64,000 bases of DNA from Bacteroidota bacterium (GCA_030148165.1 JASBTZ010000007.1:248001-312000), one strand, 5' to 3'; positions 16,529 to 26,537 are shown, counted from the stretch's first letter. Numbers and translations are program-made. Notes: generated by a model not told the origin, from the letters alone.

Positions 16529-17178
16529 TCGCGTTTATACTCCCTGGAATTTTCGAAAGAGCTTCCTTGTAGAACACGACTCATCTCTATTTCAGAGGGA
16601 GATAAGACAACTAGTTCGTGATATTTGGTTTGGATTGATTTTTTCTCATGAATAAAGTCGAACTCATCCGTATTGAGTTCATAGTCGAAATTTGAAACGA
16701 TTAATTTCCTTCCATTAAATTCTAATTTAGTAGGGATGTAATAGCCATTGTCGAAGGTGTTGACGTAATAAACTTTTTTGTTAATCTTAGATTGTGTAAG
16801 TGTGTTAAGACTGTTTACACCATATAACAGAACACTATTCCTTACACCAAAGTAGTATCTGTCTCCCTCGAGAATACATGGAACGGAATCGTTTTTCACA
16901 ACGCCAAAAATGTAACCGTTCCGCACATCATAGGTGGATGATTCTCTTATCATTTCACGACTCATGGAAGAAACGTTCGTTGAAATAACATAGATCCCCA
17001 TTTCATTTATTTCGTATGTGATCAGACTTGTTCCCGAGCTATACTTACCGTAGAGTTTTTTATCAAAATTCTTCACTTTTTCACCCTCTGAAGGAACGGG
17101 ATGTGAGAAATAATAGGACTTTTGTCCTATTGAATTCAGGGACAAAAATAATAGCACGAACAACGAAAAAATTTTCAT
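16525..17178 (-). CDS. Small exported protein of unknown function
   Basis: A 217-residue protein with a signal peptide (MKIFSLFVLLFLSLNSIGQ). The mature part looks beta-rich, with many short strands alternating with S, Y and N (for example TSLITYEINEMGIYVISTNV), as in lipocalin- or barrel-like periplasmic proteins. No cysteine lipobox, sorting tail or known motif is visible. It is convergent with ileS (four-base overlap of the ends) and divergent from recJ with only 58 bases between starts, so both promoters share that short gap. Function unknown. Confidence 0.75.
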   Translation of the reverse strand: MKIFSLFVLLFLSLNSIGQKSYYFSHPVPSEGEKVKNFDKKLYGKYSSGTSLITYEINEMGIYVISTNVSSMSREMIRESSTYDVRNGYIFGVVKNDSVPCILEGDRYYFGVRNSVLLYGVNSLNTLTQSKINKKVYYVNTFDNGYYIPTKLEFNGRKLIVSNFDYELNTDEFDFIHEKKSIQTKYHELVVLSPSEIEMSRVLQGSSFENSREYKRD

Positions 17179-17236
17179 AACTTAATTAAAGAGACAAGCT
17201 AAAAATACAATTACCTAACTACCTAAAACAAAAAAC

Positions 17237-18964
17237 ATGCAAAAAAGATGGTTGATCAAATCTGCACCAGACAGTACAACCGTGGAATCATTTCGTTCTA
17301 AACTAAAGGTTGATCGCATCGTTTCCACCCTTTTACTTCAACGCGGCATTCAATCTTTCGAGGAAGCGGAGTCGTTTTTTCGCCCTGATTTAAAGGATCT
17401 TCATGATCCATTTCTCATGAAGGATATGGATCGGGCAGTTGACCGCTTAGACAAAGCAATTAAAGGTGGCGAGAAGATCTTGTTGTTTGGGGACTATGAT
17501 GTAGACGGTACCACTGCCGTTGCGTTGATGTATTCAATCATTCAACCTAAAACCCCGGTTGATTTTTATATACCCGACCGTTATAAGGAAGGCTATGGCT
17601 TAAGTCATGCTGGAATCGATTATGCTGTCGAAAATGAATGCAGTTTGATCATAGCACTCGATTGCGGAATTAAATCAATTGAGGAGATTGCCTATGCCAA
17701 AGAAAAAGGGATTGATTTTATTGTATGCGACCATCACACACCGGGGGAAACTTTACCGGACGCGATCGTATTAGACCCGAAAAGAGCGGACTGCAATTAC
17801 CCTTATAAAGAATTGTCCGGTTGCGGGGTCGGATTTAAATTGCTGGAAGCCTATTACAATAAAGCCGGCATGGAAAAGGAGGAATTATGGAAGCAGCTGG
17901 ACCTCCTTGCACTAAGTATCGGAGCAGATATTGTTGACGTTACCGGTGAGAACAGAATACTTTGTTTTCATGGTTTGCAATTGATGAATTCAAATCCGAG
18001 ACCTGCTTTCAAAGAGTTAATCGCTATTGCAAAGCGATCATTCCCCCTAACGTTGACTGATCTTGTTTTCACCATAGCACCGAGAATAAATGCGGCAGGC
18101 AGATTAAGAAGTGGTAAGCATGCAGTTCAGTTGATGATATCGAATAATGATGACGAAATAAGTGAATTAGCACAGGAGATCAATCAGGATAACTTTCAAA
18201 GAAGGACGCTTGATAGTACGATCACGGATGAAGCTTTATCGCAAATTAGTAACAATCCCAATTTTGAAAATCAGGTCACGACGGTTGTCTATCATGCATC
18301 CTGGCATAAAGGTGTTGTGGGAATTGTTGCTTCGAGGCTAATTGAAAGCCATTATAGACCTACTATTGTCTTAACGGAATCAAACGGCTTACTTACCGGC
18401 TCGGCAAGATCGGTCATGGGTATAGATCTATATCAGGCACTTGATGCTTGTAGTGAACTCTTGGAACAATTTGGAGGTCACAAATACGCCGCAGGTCTTA
18501 CACTGAAAAAAGAAAATCTGGATGAATTTGTTCGGTCTTTCGATTCGTTTGTCTCGGAAATGATAACAGAAGAAATGAAAGTGGAGCTTCAGGAAATAGA
18601 TCTTGAAATAAAGTTGAGTGAAATATTTAGTCCGGAGGAAAACAGAATGAAGCTTCCTAGGTTGATGCGGATCTTACAACAATTCGAACCATTTGGGCCT
18701 GGGAATATGAAGCCGGTATTTCTTTCCCGAAACCTGTTTTCACAGGATATCAGGGTGTTAAAAGACGCTCATTTAAAATTAAATATTACAGAACCGGATT
18801 CAGATGTTGCCCTCGATGCGATCGCATTCAATCAGGCAGATAAAGAGGAGGATGTGGCATTTGGGATTCCATTCGACCTGGCCTATACATTGGAAGTGAA
18901 CAGATGGAATAACCGTGAAAACCTACAACTAAATATCAAAGACATTCGCGGTTTGGACAATTAA
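17237..18964 (+). CDS. recJ: Single-stranded-DNA-specific exonuclease RecJ
   Basis: Cytoplasmic 5'-3' single-strand DNA exonuclease in recombination and mismatch repair. The 575-residue length is normal. The DHH phosphoesterase motifs are in order: LLFGDYDVDGTTAVALMY (motif I), IALDCGI (motif II), DFIVCDHHTPG (DHH motif), then the DHHA1 domain with APRINAAGRL and FGGHKYAAGLTL, and an OB-fold-like C-terminus beginning around LQQFEPFGPGN. All metal-binding aspartates and histidines are present. The gene stands alone after a divergent exported-protein gene and ends at a hairpin shared with the convergent PorP-family operon. Confidence 0.96.
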   Translation: MQKRWLIKSAPDSTTVESFRSKLKVDRIVSTLLLQRGIQSFEEAESFFRPDLKDLHDPFLMKDMDRAVDRLDKAIKGGEKILLFGDYDVDGTTAVALMYSIIQPKTPVDFYIPDRYKEGYGLSHAGIDYAVENECSLIIALDCGIKSIEEIAYAKEKGIDFIVCDHHTPGETLPDAIVLDPKRADCNYPYKELSGCGVGFKLLEAYYNKAGMEKEELWKQLDLLALSIGADIVDVTGENRILCFHGLQLMNSNPRPAFKELIAIAKRSFPLTLTDLVFTIAPRINAAGRLRSGKHAVQLMISNNDDEISELAQEINQDNFQRRTLDSTITDEALSQISNNPNFENQVTTVVYHASWHKGVVGIVASRLIESHYRPTIVLTESNGLLTGSARSVMGIDLYQALDACSELLEQFGGHKYAAGLTLKKENLDEFVRSFDSFVSEMITEEMKVELQEIDLEIKLSEIFSPEENRMKLPRLMRILQQFEPFGPGNMKPVFLSRNLFSQDIRVLKDAHLKLNITEPDSDVALDAIAFNQADKEEDVAFGIPFDLAYTLEVNRWNNRENLQLNIKDIRGLDN

Positions 18965-18987
18965 AAAGAGAGGCAAAAAGCCTCTCT
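18963..18987 (-). terminator. Hairpin terminator between convergent genes
   Basis: GAGAGGC (18968-18974) and GCCTCTC (18980-18986) form a perfect seven-base stem with a five-base loop. On the minus strand it is followed by T5, so it best serves the PorP/adhesin operon. It also lies just after the recJ stop and may stop both transcripts. Confidence 0.7.
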
Positions 18988-19010
18988 AATAACCAAATAT
19001 GCCGTAATAA

Positions 19011-20042
19011 TTATCTGATTCGCGATCTTGTAGAAGTACCTGATTCAAGCCTGTATCGAAGGAATACTTCAAACCCACCCTTCATATTCGAAGCTCTGTT
19101 AAGAGGTGATATATTAATGTCATATGCAAATCCTGCTGACATGGTGTGCCATTCGATCATACTCTTAGCTACGAGTGCATCACCCCATCTGTGGAATAGA
19201 CCCAAATGGAAGAAGAACGGTTTAATTCTTCCCGTGATTTGAGATCCTTCCGTCAAGGTAAATCGGTAGTATGTTCCATAAAGAACCTCCGTCGCTGGAC
19301 CCTGTTTATTGAAATAAATGCCGGGTACAATAGCGCCATTGGAATTTGAAAGACCAATTGTACCATTCACGAAGACAGACCAGCGCAAATAGAGATCCTC
19401 AGCACTAGTGCTGTTAAATGAATACGAAGGGGTGTTGACGTGATAAAAAGCAATACCCCCATTGAACAGGCGCTGATTATTTTGCGTCATGTAGCCTTCT
19501 GAGCTGTTATAGGTATAAACTAATCCTGCACCGGCATCAAGAAAGGTAACCTGGTTTTGATCAAGGGCTTCAACACTCCCCGCCATTGGGTCGAAAGCCC
19601 CGTTGACATATTGTGATCCCCATTGTGCTGAACTTATACCAATCGATCGTTGTCCGAAGCCACCGTAAATTCCCAAACCTATCGTACTCGATCTATCAAG
19701 AATGAGATGGTATGCTAAATTGGCGTTCACCTTTAATGTGGTCACTTTGTTGTCACCTGCGACGTCATTGTAAAAATTCAACCCTCCGGCGATTATTCCT
19801 GCTTTGGTTTGACTTCTTTCATTGAAACGGCCGTCAAAGGACGCGGCAATCGTATTATATGGTGATGCAACACTATTCCATTGTGAACGATAGTTGACAA
19901 TTCCCTGAGCGGGAGAATTAGCTCCGGCTAATGCCGGATTTAGATTTAGTGGTGAATACTCCATTTGCGAAAAATGGATATCCTGTGCAAGTGACATTCC
20001 ACTCAACCCTACTACTGTAACTATTAATGCAATTCTTTTCAT
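19011..20042 (-). CDS. PorP/SprF-family type IX secretion outer-membrane protein
   Basis: Outer-membrane beta-barrel protein of 343 residues. A signal peptide (MKRIALIVTVVGLSGMSLAQ) leads straight into DIHFSQMEYSPLNLNPALAG, the N-terminal hallmark of the PorP/SprF family. The repeating YRSQWNSV, SFDGRF, INFYNDVAGDNK-type strand pattern and the final FLRYRLES barrel strand fit. SprF-type proteins are needed for secretion or surface attachment of a partner adhesin, usually the gene next door. Here the start lies 18 bases after the stop codon of the giant SprB-repeat adhesin, so the two form an operon and a cognate pair is inferred. Confidence 0.93.
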   Translation of the reverse strand: MKRIALIVTVVGLSGMSLAQDIHFSQMEYSPLNLNPALAGANSPAQGIVNYRSQWNSVASPYNTIAASFDGRFNERSQTKAGIIAGGLNFYNDVAGDNKVTTLKVNANLAYHLILDRSSTIGLGIYGGFGQRSIGISSAQWGSQYVNGAFDPMAGSVEALDQNQVTFLDAGAGLVYTYNSSEGYMTQNNQRLFNGGIAFYHVNTPSYSFNSTSAEDLYLRWSVFVNGTIGLSNSNGAIVPGIYFNKQGPATEVLYGTYYRFTLTEGSQITGRIKPFFFHLGLFHRWGDALVAKSMIEWHTMSAGFAYDINISPLNRASNMKGGFEVFLRYRLESGTSTRSRIR

Positions 20043-20060
20043 GACTGTTACTTAATTAGG

Positions 20061-23000
20061 CTATTTAACTACGGTAATATTTCCGGACATTTCAACAATT
20101 TCACCATCTGTTCTCATGGCGTAAACGGTATAGACATAGACGCCATTTTGAACCGGTTTACCCTTGTGGGTTCCGTCCCAGCAAATTTCGCTCTTGCTTG
20201 ATTCCGTATCGATGTTTAATGCCGTTTCACTTTCAAATACGAGCTGCCCCCATCGATTGTAAATCTTGAATGATAGCTCGGCAATGCAATCTCCAAACAC
20301 ACAAATTGATTCATTATATGAAGTCTTTGACTCTGGGGCAATAACATTTGGCACAAATATGTCTCCGCAATTTGAAGCTACTACTATTGTGACTGTGTCT
20401 GACCCGATACATCCACTTGAGTCGGTACCCGTGACAATGTATGTAGTTGTAATACTAGGACTCGCAATTGGATTAGGACAGTTTGAACAACTTAATCCAT
20501 TTGTCGGTGTCCAGGTATAGCTCGTTGCACCCGAAGCGTTTAACTGAACAGTTTCACCTGCAAGAATGCTTGCATAGTTTGGTGTCACCGTCACCGGAAT
20601 ACTACCTACTGTGTTAACCGTATAATTGCCTGTAGCTGTACAGCCGTTATTATCAGTAACAGTTACCCCGTATGATCCGCCACCTATATTGCTTATTCCG
20701 GATGTTGTTTCTCCACCTGGCGTCCATAAGTAAGTATACGGGCCCGTTCCTCCGCTGACAACGGTGGAAATAGAACCATCAAATTGTCCGCAGTTTGCGT
20801 CCGTGATCGTTTCAGCAATAGCTATTGCCGCCGGCTCTGTAATGGTTACCGTTGCTGTCGCTACACATCCTGCACCATCAGTTACCGTTACAGTGTAAGT
20901 ACCAGCAGAAAGGTTTGTAGCTGTATCGGATGATCCTCCGGATGGAGTCCATGCAAATGTATATGGCGTGGTTCCTCCTGTTACACCAGCAACTGCTGAA
21001 CCATCAGATCCCCCATTACAGCTCACATTGGTTGAAGATGTGATGGTGACAGTTGGACCACCAGCCGAAGAAAGTGCAATTGCATTCGGATCAGTTCCCG
21101 AACATCCTCCAATCGTAACAACAAAGTTACTGTAAGAGTCTGCCGCAAGCCCCGTTAATTGATAACATCCTGAAGCATTTGTTGTAAACGATCCTACATT
21201 CACGGTTCCGGAAGTATTATCATAAGACAAATCGTCGTAAGTAGTACTTGGTGTTAACCCACAGATTTCAATAATTCCATCATTAACGCCACATCCTGTA
21301 GGATTCTGAACCAAAGTAGCGGTTGGAGTAGGTGCAGCAGGTTCCGTAAGTGTTATTGGTCCTGCATCTGAACCGGTACATCCGGAAAGCGTCACAACAA
21401 AGTTACTGTAGCTGTCAGCACCCAAACCAGTGATCTGATAACAACCTGATCCATTCGTTGTAAATGCTCCTACTATTACCGTTCCCGTACCATCGTCATA
21501 CTCCAGATTATCGTATAAAGTTGAAGGTGTTAATCCACAAATTTCAATGACACCATCAGTTGCTCCACAACCACTTGGATTAGAAACAAGAGATGCCGTC
21601 GGTGTAGGACCTCCCGGATCAGTCAATGTTATTGGTCCTGCATCTGATCCTGTACATCCTGAAAGTGTCACAACGAAGTTACTGTAGCTGTCAGCACCCA
21701 AACCAGTGATCTGATAACAACCGGATCCATTCGTTGTAAATGCTCCTACTATTACCGTTCCCGTACCATCATCATACTCCAGATTATCGTATAAAGTTGA
21801 AGGTGTTAATCCACAAATTTCAATTACACCATCAGTTGCTCCACAACCACTTGGATTTGAAACAAGAGATGCCGTCGGCGTAGGACCACCCGGATCAGTC
21901 AATGTTATCGGTCCTGCATCTGAACCGGTACATCCGGAAAGTGTCACAACGAAGTTACTATAAGTATCTGCAGCGAGTCCAGTGATTTGGAAGCATCCGC
22001 CAGCGGTTGTCGTAAATGAACCGAAGTTCACTGTTCCTGATCCATTGTCATAATCAAGGTTGTCGTATAAAGTTGAAGGTGTTAATCCACAAATTTCAAT
22101 GATACCATCCGCTGACCCACATCCCGTTGGATTTGAAACAAGAGATGCCGTCGGTGTAGGACCACCCGGATCAGTCAATGTTATTGGTCCTGCATCTGAA
22201 CCTGTACAACCATTTGCATCTGTTACGATGAAGTTACTGTAACTGTCAGCCGCTAATCCAGTGATCTGATAACAACCGGATCCGTTCGTTGTGAATCCTC
22301 CGGCATTGACCGTGCCAGTTCCATTATCATAATCGAGGGCGTTATACGAAGTGCTTGGCGTTAATCCACATATTTCGATTATTCCATCTGAAAGACCACA
22401 TCCTGAAGGATCCGAGACGAAACTCGCCACAGGTACAATGGCAGGCGGTTCAGTTATGGTGACAGAATCCGTTGCGGTACAGCCATTGTTATCTATCATA
22501 CCAATTACGTAGGTCCCTGCTGTTAATCCCGTTTGAGTTGGCCCTGATAAACTACCAGGCATCCAGGAATAGGTATAAGGACCTGTTCCTCCTGTCGCGT
22601 CTACAGTAGCACTTCCATCACTTCCACCATTACACGTAACATTCGTTTGTGCTGTCACATTCATCGTGATTGTGACTCCTGCACAAGGGTTAGCTGTACA
22701 AGGAGCAATTAAACCTGCGTTATCAATAATAAGGCTATCCCCATTTGCGTCTACAATAAGTATTGGGTAAGATGCCGGTGGATTTGTTGTTGTACCAGTT
22801 GCGTATAAAGTCCAAACGGTATCTACAGAGTTACAAGTAGATTGATCACATCCGGTATAGAAACCAAATACATATTGTGGTGTTGCCGTAGGACAATCAA
22901 TACAATCCTGTTCTGTAAGGATCGGAGTACTTACCGGGTTTAAAGTAGCTTCGTACCATGAATAAGGTCCAGTTCCATCGGAAGCTGTTAGATCGCCATT

Positions 23001-25109
23001 TGTTTCTTCACACACAGTGATGTTTGCACAAGGGCTAACAGTGATCGGCACGCTGTTCGCTCCACAAGGTAGCGTGTACGTTATGATTGTTGTTCCAACA
23101 CCTGCTACAGCGGGGTCAAAGATACCGGATGCATTAACGCCGGTTCCACTCCAGGTTCCTCCAGGTGATGATGGATTTAAAGCGAATGGTGCATCCGTCA
23201 CACAGATTGGGCCAGGATTACAGAAGTTGGCATCACAACAGATCAACGCATATTGTGCACATGCCGTTAAGTTGATTGCTTCAATTCGTCCATTACGATT
23301 AGTAGACTGATTGTTCTGTTGCGCACCACAAGCTACAACTTCACCATTAGAATTGACGCTTACATCGTATACATTAAAAGTTGTAGGTGCAGTACTTATT
23401 ACATTTAAACTGGCATCAAATTTCACAACCTGGTTTGTTGAACCAGCATAAACATTTCCGCAGTCATCAACATCCAGACCACTACAATGAACTATAATAT
23501 TTCCGAACAGGTCGGTGGTGTTAGACCCTCCAGGTAAATTTACAGTATTGAGCAATGCACCGGTTGTTAAATCACGTCTCCAAATTTGATCTCCGGAGTG
23601 CGTGTATATGAAGTTGTCATTTGCAATCAATGCTTTTAATCCACCTCCGTTCTGAGTTGACGGAAGATAATTCTCACACTTGTAGCCAAGATTATGTCCA
23701 TTGTCAACTTGAAAGACCGGTAGTTCGTTCGGACATGATCCAAAGTTTTCGTTAATTGCCCCAACGTCATCATGTGTTAAGAATATAAATTTGGAATCTT
23801 TCGAAGAAGAAATAGATCGAACTTCAACCGGTGTAGCACCGAATCCACCAATATTGGTATAATCAACTGTTTGATCTGATAGCACGTTTCCGTTTGTCAC
23901 ATCAATTTCAAATATGCCGGCATAAAAATCGAATGATAGAATCCCTTGAACCCAGGTACCTCCGGTTATTAGTTTTGATTCGTCACAGTTAAATGTAATA
24001 GACCACCACTCGGAATTCCATTCTAATCCACCGCTCAATGCTGTTTGCCACACGAAGTTACCTCCGTTATCAACTTTGTGCATTTCAGCCACAACCCCGG
24101 AAGTAACATAGCTGTTACCGGAAGCGTCTGTTGCTAAAGTCCCTAACCATACGCTAGATGTATCCCATGGAGTAACGTATTGCCATTGAAGCACACCTGC
24201 ACTATTGTATTTCCATAGCTCCATCGGAGTTTCACCACCGATCGTATAAACATTCCCCACACCGTCAGTTTCAACTTCCCATACAGCTGTTGAGGTGTTA
24301 AACGTTGGAGATACGATCCATGGGTCGATAATAATTGTTTTAGAATTATTATAATCTCCAAGATCAAATCCTAAAATGTTGTTCTCGAATGTATACGTGG
24401 ATGCAATTCTACCATTGGAATGTTCGTAATAAGTTTTCGGTTTGTACTCAACAAGATCTCCTAAAGAAGTAGTAATTTCCAACTGACCATCCAAGTTAAG
24501 ATCGAACGATACGTTTTCTCCACCCACCTTGGTTGTATTTGATGAGTATTTTAATTGAATGTCGTTCGGGTTCGCCCCCGGATGTAACACAACATTGTAT
24601 TTCACGCCACCTTCGGGATGAATGGTATATTCGAAGTCGATATTGTCGTAGACATTCTTATACGTGATTTTCTTAAACCCATTGATGTGATTCAAATTTT
24701 TAATTGAACCATCGCTGTTTCGCAATTCAAAGGAATAGTAATGCGAAACCTCATTCTCTGCTATCACTTCGATGTTGTCGTTAGCTCCTATCCACTCCAC
24801 GAATATGAGCTCACTGATGTTGGTTCTTTTAGGTTCTTTTGGATCTTCCTTATGTCTTTTGTTCTTAACGATCTTATCAAATCGATAAGTTAATCCCTTG
24901 TCGGAAAAGAAGACATAAAAAGGGTTCTGTGCATACGCAAATTTGACATTGCCAAACTTGTTCCATTCCCGACCATCATATTGTCCTTGATTGTCAATAA
25001 AGGATAAGTGACTTGCAAAGTCCTTGTTCCAGCTTGCTGGTTCGCCGTTTTGTGCGAATGAGAAATTTGCGGCAAATATGAGCGCAAAAATTAAAGCGTA
25101 GTTTTTCAT
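20061..25109 (-). CDS. Giant SprB-repeat adhesin with type B (CHU_C) T9SS sorting domain
   Basis: A 1682-residue surface protein. Signal peptide MKNYALIFALIFAANFSFAQ; the ATG at 25109 is chosen over upstream in-frame starts because the signal peptide begins there and a -7 box lies just before it. Residues about 28-250 match the DUF7948-type domain (LSFIDNQGQYDG, VKYNVVLHPGANP). Residues 260-640 are beta-propeller-like. SprB-type repeats (VTCNGGSDGSATV..GGTGPYTYSW) flank five copies of a 92-residue domain at about 890-1349 (IEICGLTPST, CYQITGL, TGSDAGPITLT). The last 95 residues (CGDIFVPNVIAP, FKIYNRWGQLVFES, GKPVQNGVYVYTV) are the gliding-motility-associated type B sorting domain. It is probably moved or displayed on the surface through its PorP/SprF neighbour. 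The ligand is unknown. Confidence 0.92.
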   Translation of the reverse strand: MKNYALIFALIFAANFSFAQNGEPASWNKDFASHLSFIDNQGQYDGREWNKFGNVKFAYAQNPFYVFFSDKGLTYRFDKIVKNKRHKEDPKEPKRTNISELIFVEWIGANDNIEVIAENEVSHYYSFELRNSDGSIKNLNHINGFKKITYKNVYDNIDFEYTIHPEGGVKYNVVLHPGANPNDIQLKYSSNTTKVGGENVSFDLNLDGQLEITTSLGDLVEYKPKTYYEHSNGRIASTYTFENNILGFDLGDYNNSKTIIIDPWIVSPTFNTSTAVWEVETDGVGNVYTIGGETPMELWKYNSAGVLQWQYVTPWDTSSVWLGTLATDASGNSYVTSGVVAEMHKVDNGGNFVWQTALSGGLEWNSEWWSITFNCDESKLITGGTWVQGILSFDFYAGIFEIDVTNGNVLSDQTVDYTNIGGFGATPVEVRSISSSKDSKFIFLTHDDVGAINENFGSCPNELPVFQVDNGHNLGYKCENYLPSTQNGGGLKALIANDNFIYTHSGDQIWRRDLTTGALLNTVNLPGGSNTTDLFGNIIVHCSGLDVDDCGNVYAGSTNQVVKFDASLNVISTAPTTFNVYDVSVNSNGEVVACGAQQNNQSTNRNGRIEAINLTACAQYALICCDANFCNPGPICVTDAPFALNPSSPGGTWSGTGVNASGIFDPAVAGVGTTIITYTLPCGANSVPITVSPCANITVCEETNGDLTASDGTGPYSWYEATLNPVSTPILTEQDCIDCPTATPQYVFGFYTGCDQSTCNSVDTVWTLYATGTTTNPPASYPILIVDANGDSLIIDNAGLIAPCTANPCAGVTITMNVTAQTNVTCNGGSDGSATVDATGGTGPYTYSWMPGSLSGPTQTGLTAGTYVIGMIDNNGCTATDSVTITEPPAIVPVASFVSDPSGCGLSDGIIEICGLTPSTSYNALDYDNGTGTVNAGGFTTNGSGCYQITGLAADSYSNFIVTDANGCTGSDAGPITLTDPGGPTPTASLVSNPTGCGSADGIIEICGLTPSTLYDNLDYDNGSGTVNFGSFTTTAGGCFQITGLAADTYSNFVVTLSGCTGSDAGPITLTDPGGPTPTASLVSNPSGCGATDGVIEICGLTPSTLYDNLEYDDGTGTVIVGAFTTNGSGCYQITGLGADSYSNFVVTLSGCTGSDAGPITLTDPGGPTPTASLVSNPSGCGATDGVIEICGLTPSTLYDNLEYDDGTGTVIVGAFTTNGSGCYQITGLGADSYSNFVVTLSGCTGSDAGPITLTEPAAPTPTATLVQNPTGCGVNDGIIEICGLTPSTTYDDLSYDNTSGTVNVGSFTTNASGCYQLTGLAADSYSNFVVTIGGCSGTDPNAIALSSAGGPTVTITSSTNVSCNGGSDGSAVAGVTGGTTPYTFAWTPSGGSSDTATNLSAGTYTVTVTDGAGCVATATVTITEPAAIAIAETITDANCGQFDGSISTVVSGGTGPYTYLWTPGGETTSGISNIGGGSYGVTVTDNNGCTATGNYTVNTVGSIPVTVTPNYASILAGETVQLNASGATSYTWTPTNGLSCSNCPNPIASPSITTTYIVTGTDSSGCIGSDTVTIVVASNCGDIFVPNVIAPESKTSYNESICVFGDCIAELSFKIYNRWGQLVFESETALNIDTESSKSEICWDGTHKGKPVQNGVYVYTVYAMRTDGEIVEMSGNITVVK
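21062..22441 (-). repeat. Five 276-bp coding repeats in the adhesin
   Basis: A 276-base unit (92 codons) recurs five times; the landmark CGGATC occurs at 21615, 21891 and 22167, exactly 276 apart. The two central units (about 21341-21616 and 21617-21892) encode the same 92 residues yet differ at roughly a dozen bases, all silent as far as I can read. Outer units are more diverged. Confidence 0.9.
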
Positions 25110-25136
25110 ACCGAAGTCTGTTTTCAATAGTAAATG

Positions 25137-25144
25137 CAAAGGTA
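25137..25144 (-). promoter_or_regulatory. Putative adhesin operon -7 box (TACCTTTG)
   Basis: The minus strand reads TACCTTTG, an exact TAnnTTTG match, about 28 bases before the adhesin ATG. Expected start near 25130. It would drive both the adhesin and the PorP-family gene. Confidence 0.5.
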
Positions 25145-25210
25145 GGTATTGGGTAAGGTTCGGTTGGAAGGGTTTCCCCCTCAATAAAAGCAATTTAGGA
25201 GATGAATATA

Positions 25211-25240
25211 CAAAAAAAAGCGGCACTTCTGTGCCGCTTT
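25211..25240 (-). terminator. Strong Rho-independent terminator
   Basis: AAAGCGGCAC and GTGCCGCTTT form a perfect ten-base stem with a four-base loop (25217-25240). On the minus strand it is followed by a T8 run. It lies about 30 bases after the gcdH stop codon and insulates the adhesin operon. Confidence 0.92.
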
Positions 25241-25268
25241 GATATTATCTTGTCTTTATTCCTTTAAT

Positions 25269-26468
25269 CTAAGAGAGATCCGGCATTTCTCTGGTAAATG
25301 CTGGTATCCCGGTCACGTCCATTCCTGTTATCAATAAATGAATGTCATGTGTTCCTTCGTAAGTAACCACAGATTCAAGATTAGCCATGTGTCGCATAAT
25401 CGAGTATTCATCAGTGATTCCCATACCCCCGTGAATTTGACGTGCTTCTCTTGCTATGTTTAGTGCTATTTCAACGTTATTCCGCTTGGCCATGGAGATC
25501 TGAGCCGAGGTCGCTTTACCTTCATTTCTTAGCTGACCAAGTCTAAAAGTTAACAACTGCGCTTTTGTGATTTCTGTGATCATTTCAGCTAACTTTTTCT
25601 GAATCAACTGAAATGCACCGATTGGGACATTAAACTGAGTTCTTTCCTTTGAATAACGAAGAGCCTGATCGTAACAGTCCATCGCTGCGCCTAAGGCTCC
25701 CCATGCAATGCCAAAACGCGCTGAATCAAGACAACTTAGCGGAGCGCCAAGACCACTTCGACCCGGTAATATATTTTCTTTCGGCACTTTTACATTGTCG
25801 AAGATAAGTTCACCTGTTGCTGATGCTCGCAGTGAAAGCTTACCGTGCATTTCAGGAGTTGAAAACCCTTCCATTCCTCTTTCGACCACTAATCCATAAA
25901 TTCTTCCCGTTTCATCTTTAGCCCATACCACTGCGATATCAGCAAAGGGGGCATTGGATATCCACATCTTAGCACCGTTGAGTATCACGTGATCACCGGC
26001 ATCTTTGAAATTGGAAATCATGCCACCAGGATTTGACCCGTGATCAGGTTCAGTGAGGCCAAAACAGCCTATCATTTCTCCTGTTGCTAACTTCGGTAAG
26101 TATTTCTGTCTTTGTTCTTCACTTCCATATTTCCATATTGGGTACATCACCAAAGAACTTTGAACTGAAGCGGTAGATCTTACTCCGGAATCGCAACGCT
26201 CAAGTTCTTGCATGATTAATCCGTAGGAAATCTGATCAAGCCCCGCGCCACCATATTCTGCCGGAATGTAAGGGCCAAATGCACCTATTTCGCCTAGTCC
26301 CTGGATAATTTCTTTTGGGAAAGTCGCGTTCTCATAATGCTCATCAATTATTGGAGAAACGTCCTTCTTTATCCATGTTCTAGCTGTGTCACGGATCAAC
26401 TTGTGCTCATCGCTGAGCATGTCGTCCATATTATAATAATCGGGATGTGTATATAGATCGCTTTTCAT
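25269..26468 (-). CDS. gcdH: Glutaryl-CoA dehydrogenase
   Basis: FAD-dependent oxidative decarboxylation of glutaryl-CoA to crotonyl-CoA in lysine/tryptophan breakdown. The 399-residue product carries the group-specific block CDSGVRSTASVQSSLVM (its arginine corresponds to the glutarate-binding arginine of the human enzyme), GCFGLTEPDHGSNPGGM, WISNAPFADIAVVWAK, KLSLRASATGELIFD, ARFGIAWGALGAA and NLESVVTYEGTHDIH with the catalytic glutamate at about residue 371. These features separate it from short-chain acyl-CoA dehydrogenases. An in-frame TTG 21 bases upstream is rejected because it falls inside the promoter box; the ATG at 26468 is used. Monocistronic, with a strong terminator; divergent from the DUF4271 gene. 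Confidence 0.9.
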   Translation of the reverse strand: MKSDLYTHPDYYNMDDMLSDEHKLIRDTARTWIKKDVSPIIDEHYENATFPKEIIQGLGEIGAFGPYIPAEYGGAGLDQISYGLIMQELERCDSGVRSTASVQSSLVMYPIWKYGSEEQRQKYLPKLATGEMIGCFGLTEPDHGSNPGGMISNFKDAGDHVILNGAKMWISNAPFADIAVVWAKDETGRIYGLVVERGMEGFSTPEMHGKLSLRASATGELIFDNVKVPKENILPGRSGLGAPLSCLDSARFGIAWGALGAAMDCYDQALRYSKERTQFNVPIGAFQLIQKKLAEMITEITKAQLLTFRLGQLRNEGKATSAQISMAKRNNVEIALNIAREARQIHGGMGITDEYSIMRHMANLESVVTYEGTHDIHLLITGMDVTGIPAFTREMPDLS

Positions 26469-26486
26469 TAAAAGGTGTTTTGCAGG

Positions 26487-26494
26487 CAAATTTA
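26487..26494 (-). promoter_or_regulatory. Putative gcdH -7 box (TAAATTTG)
   Basis: Minus strand TAAATTTG, an exact TAnnTTTG match. The predicted start near 26480 leaves a leader of about 12 bases and excludes the upstream TTG as a start codon. Confidence 0.5.
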
Positions 26495-26537
26495 ACCATA
26501 TTTTTTGTGGCTGTTAAATATTTTCATTCTCTTAATG

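Noticed and set aside
25110-25226. Upstream extension of the giant adhesin
   Set aside because: The added residues would include the region encoding a strong terminator and the promoter box, and would put 39 residues before the signal peptide.
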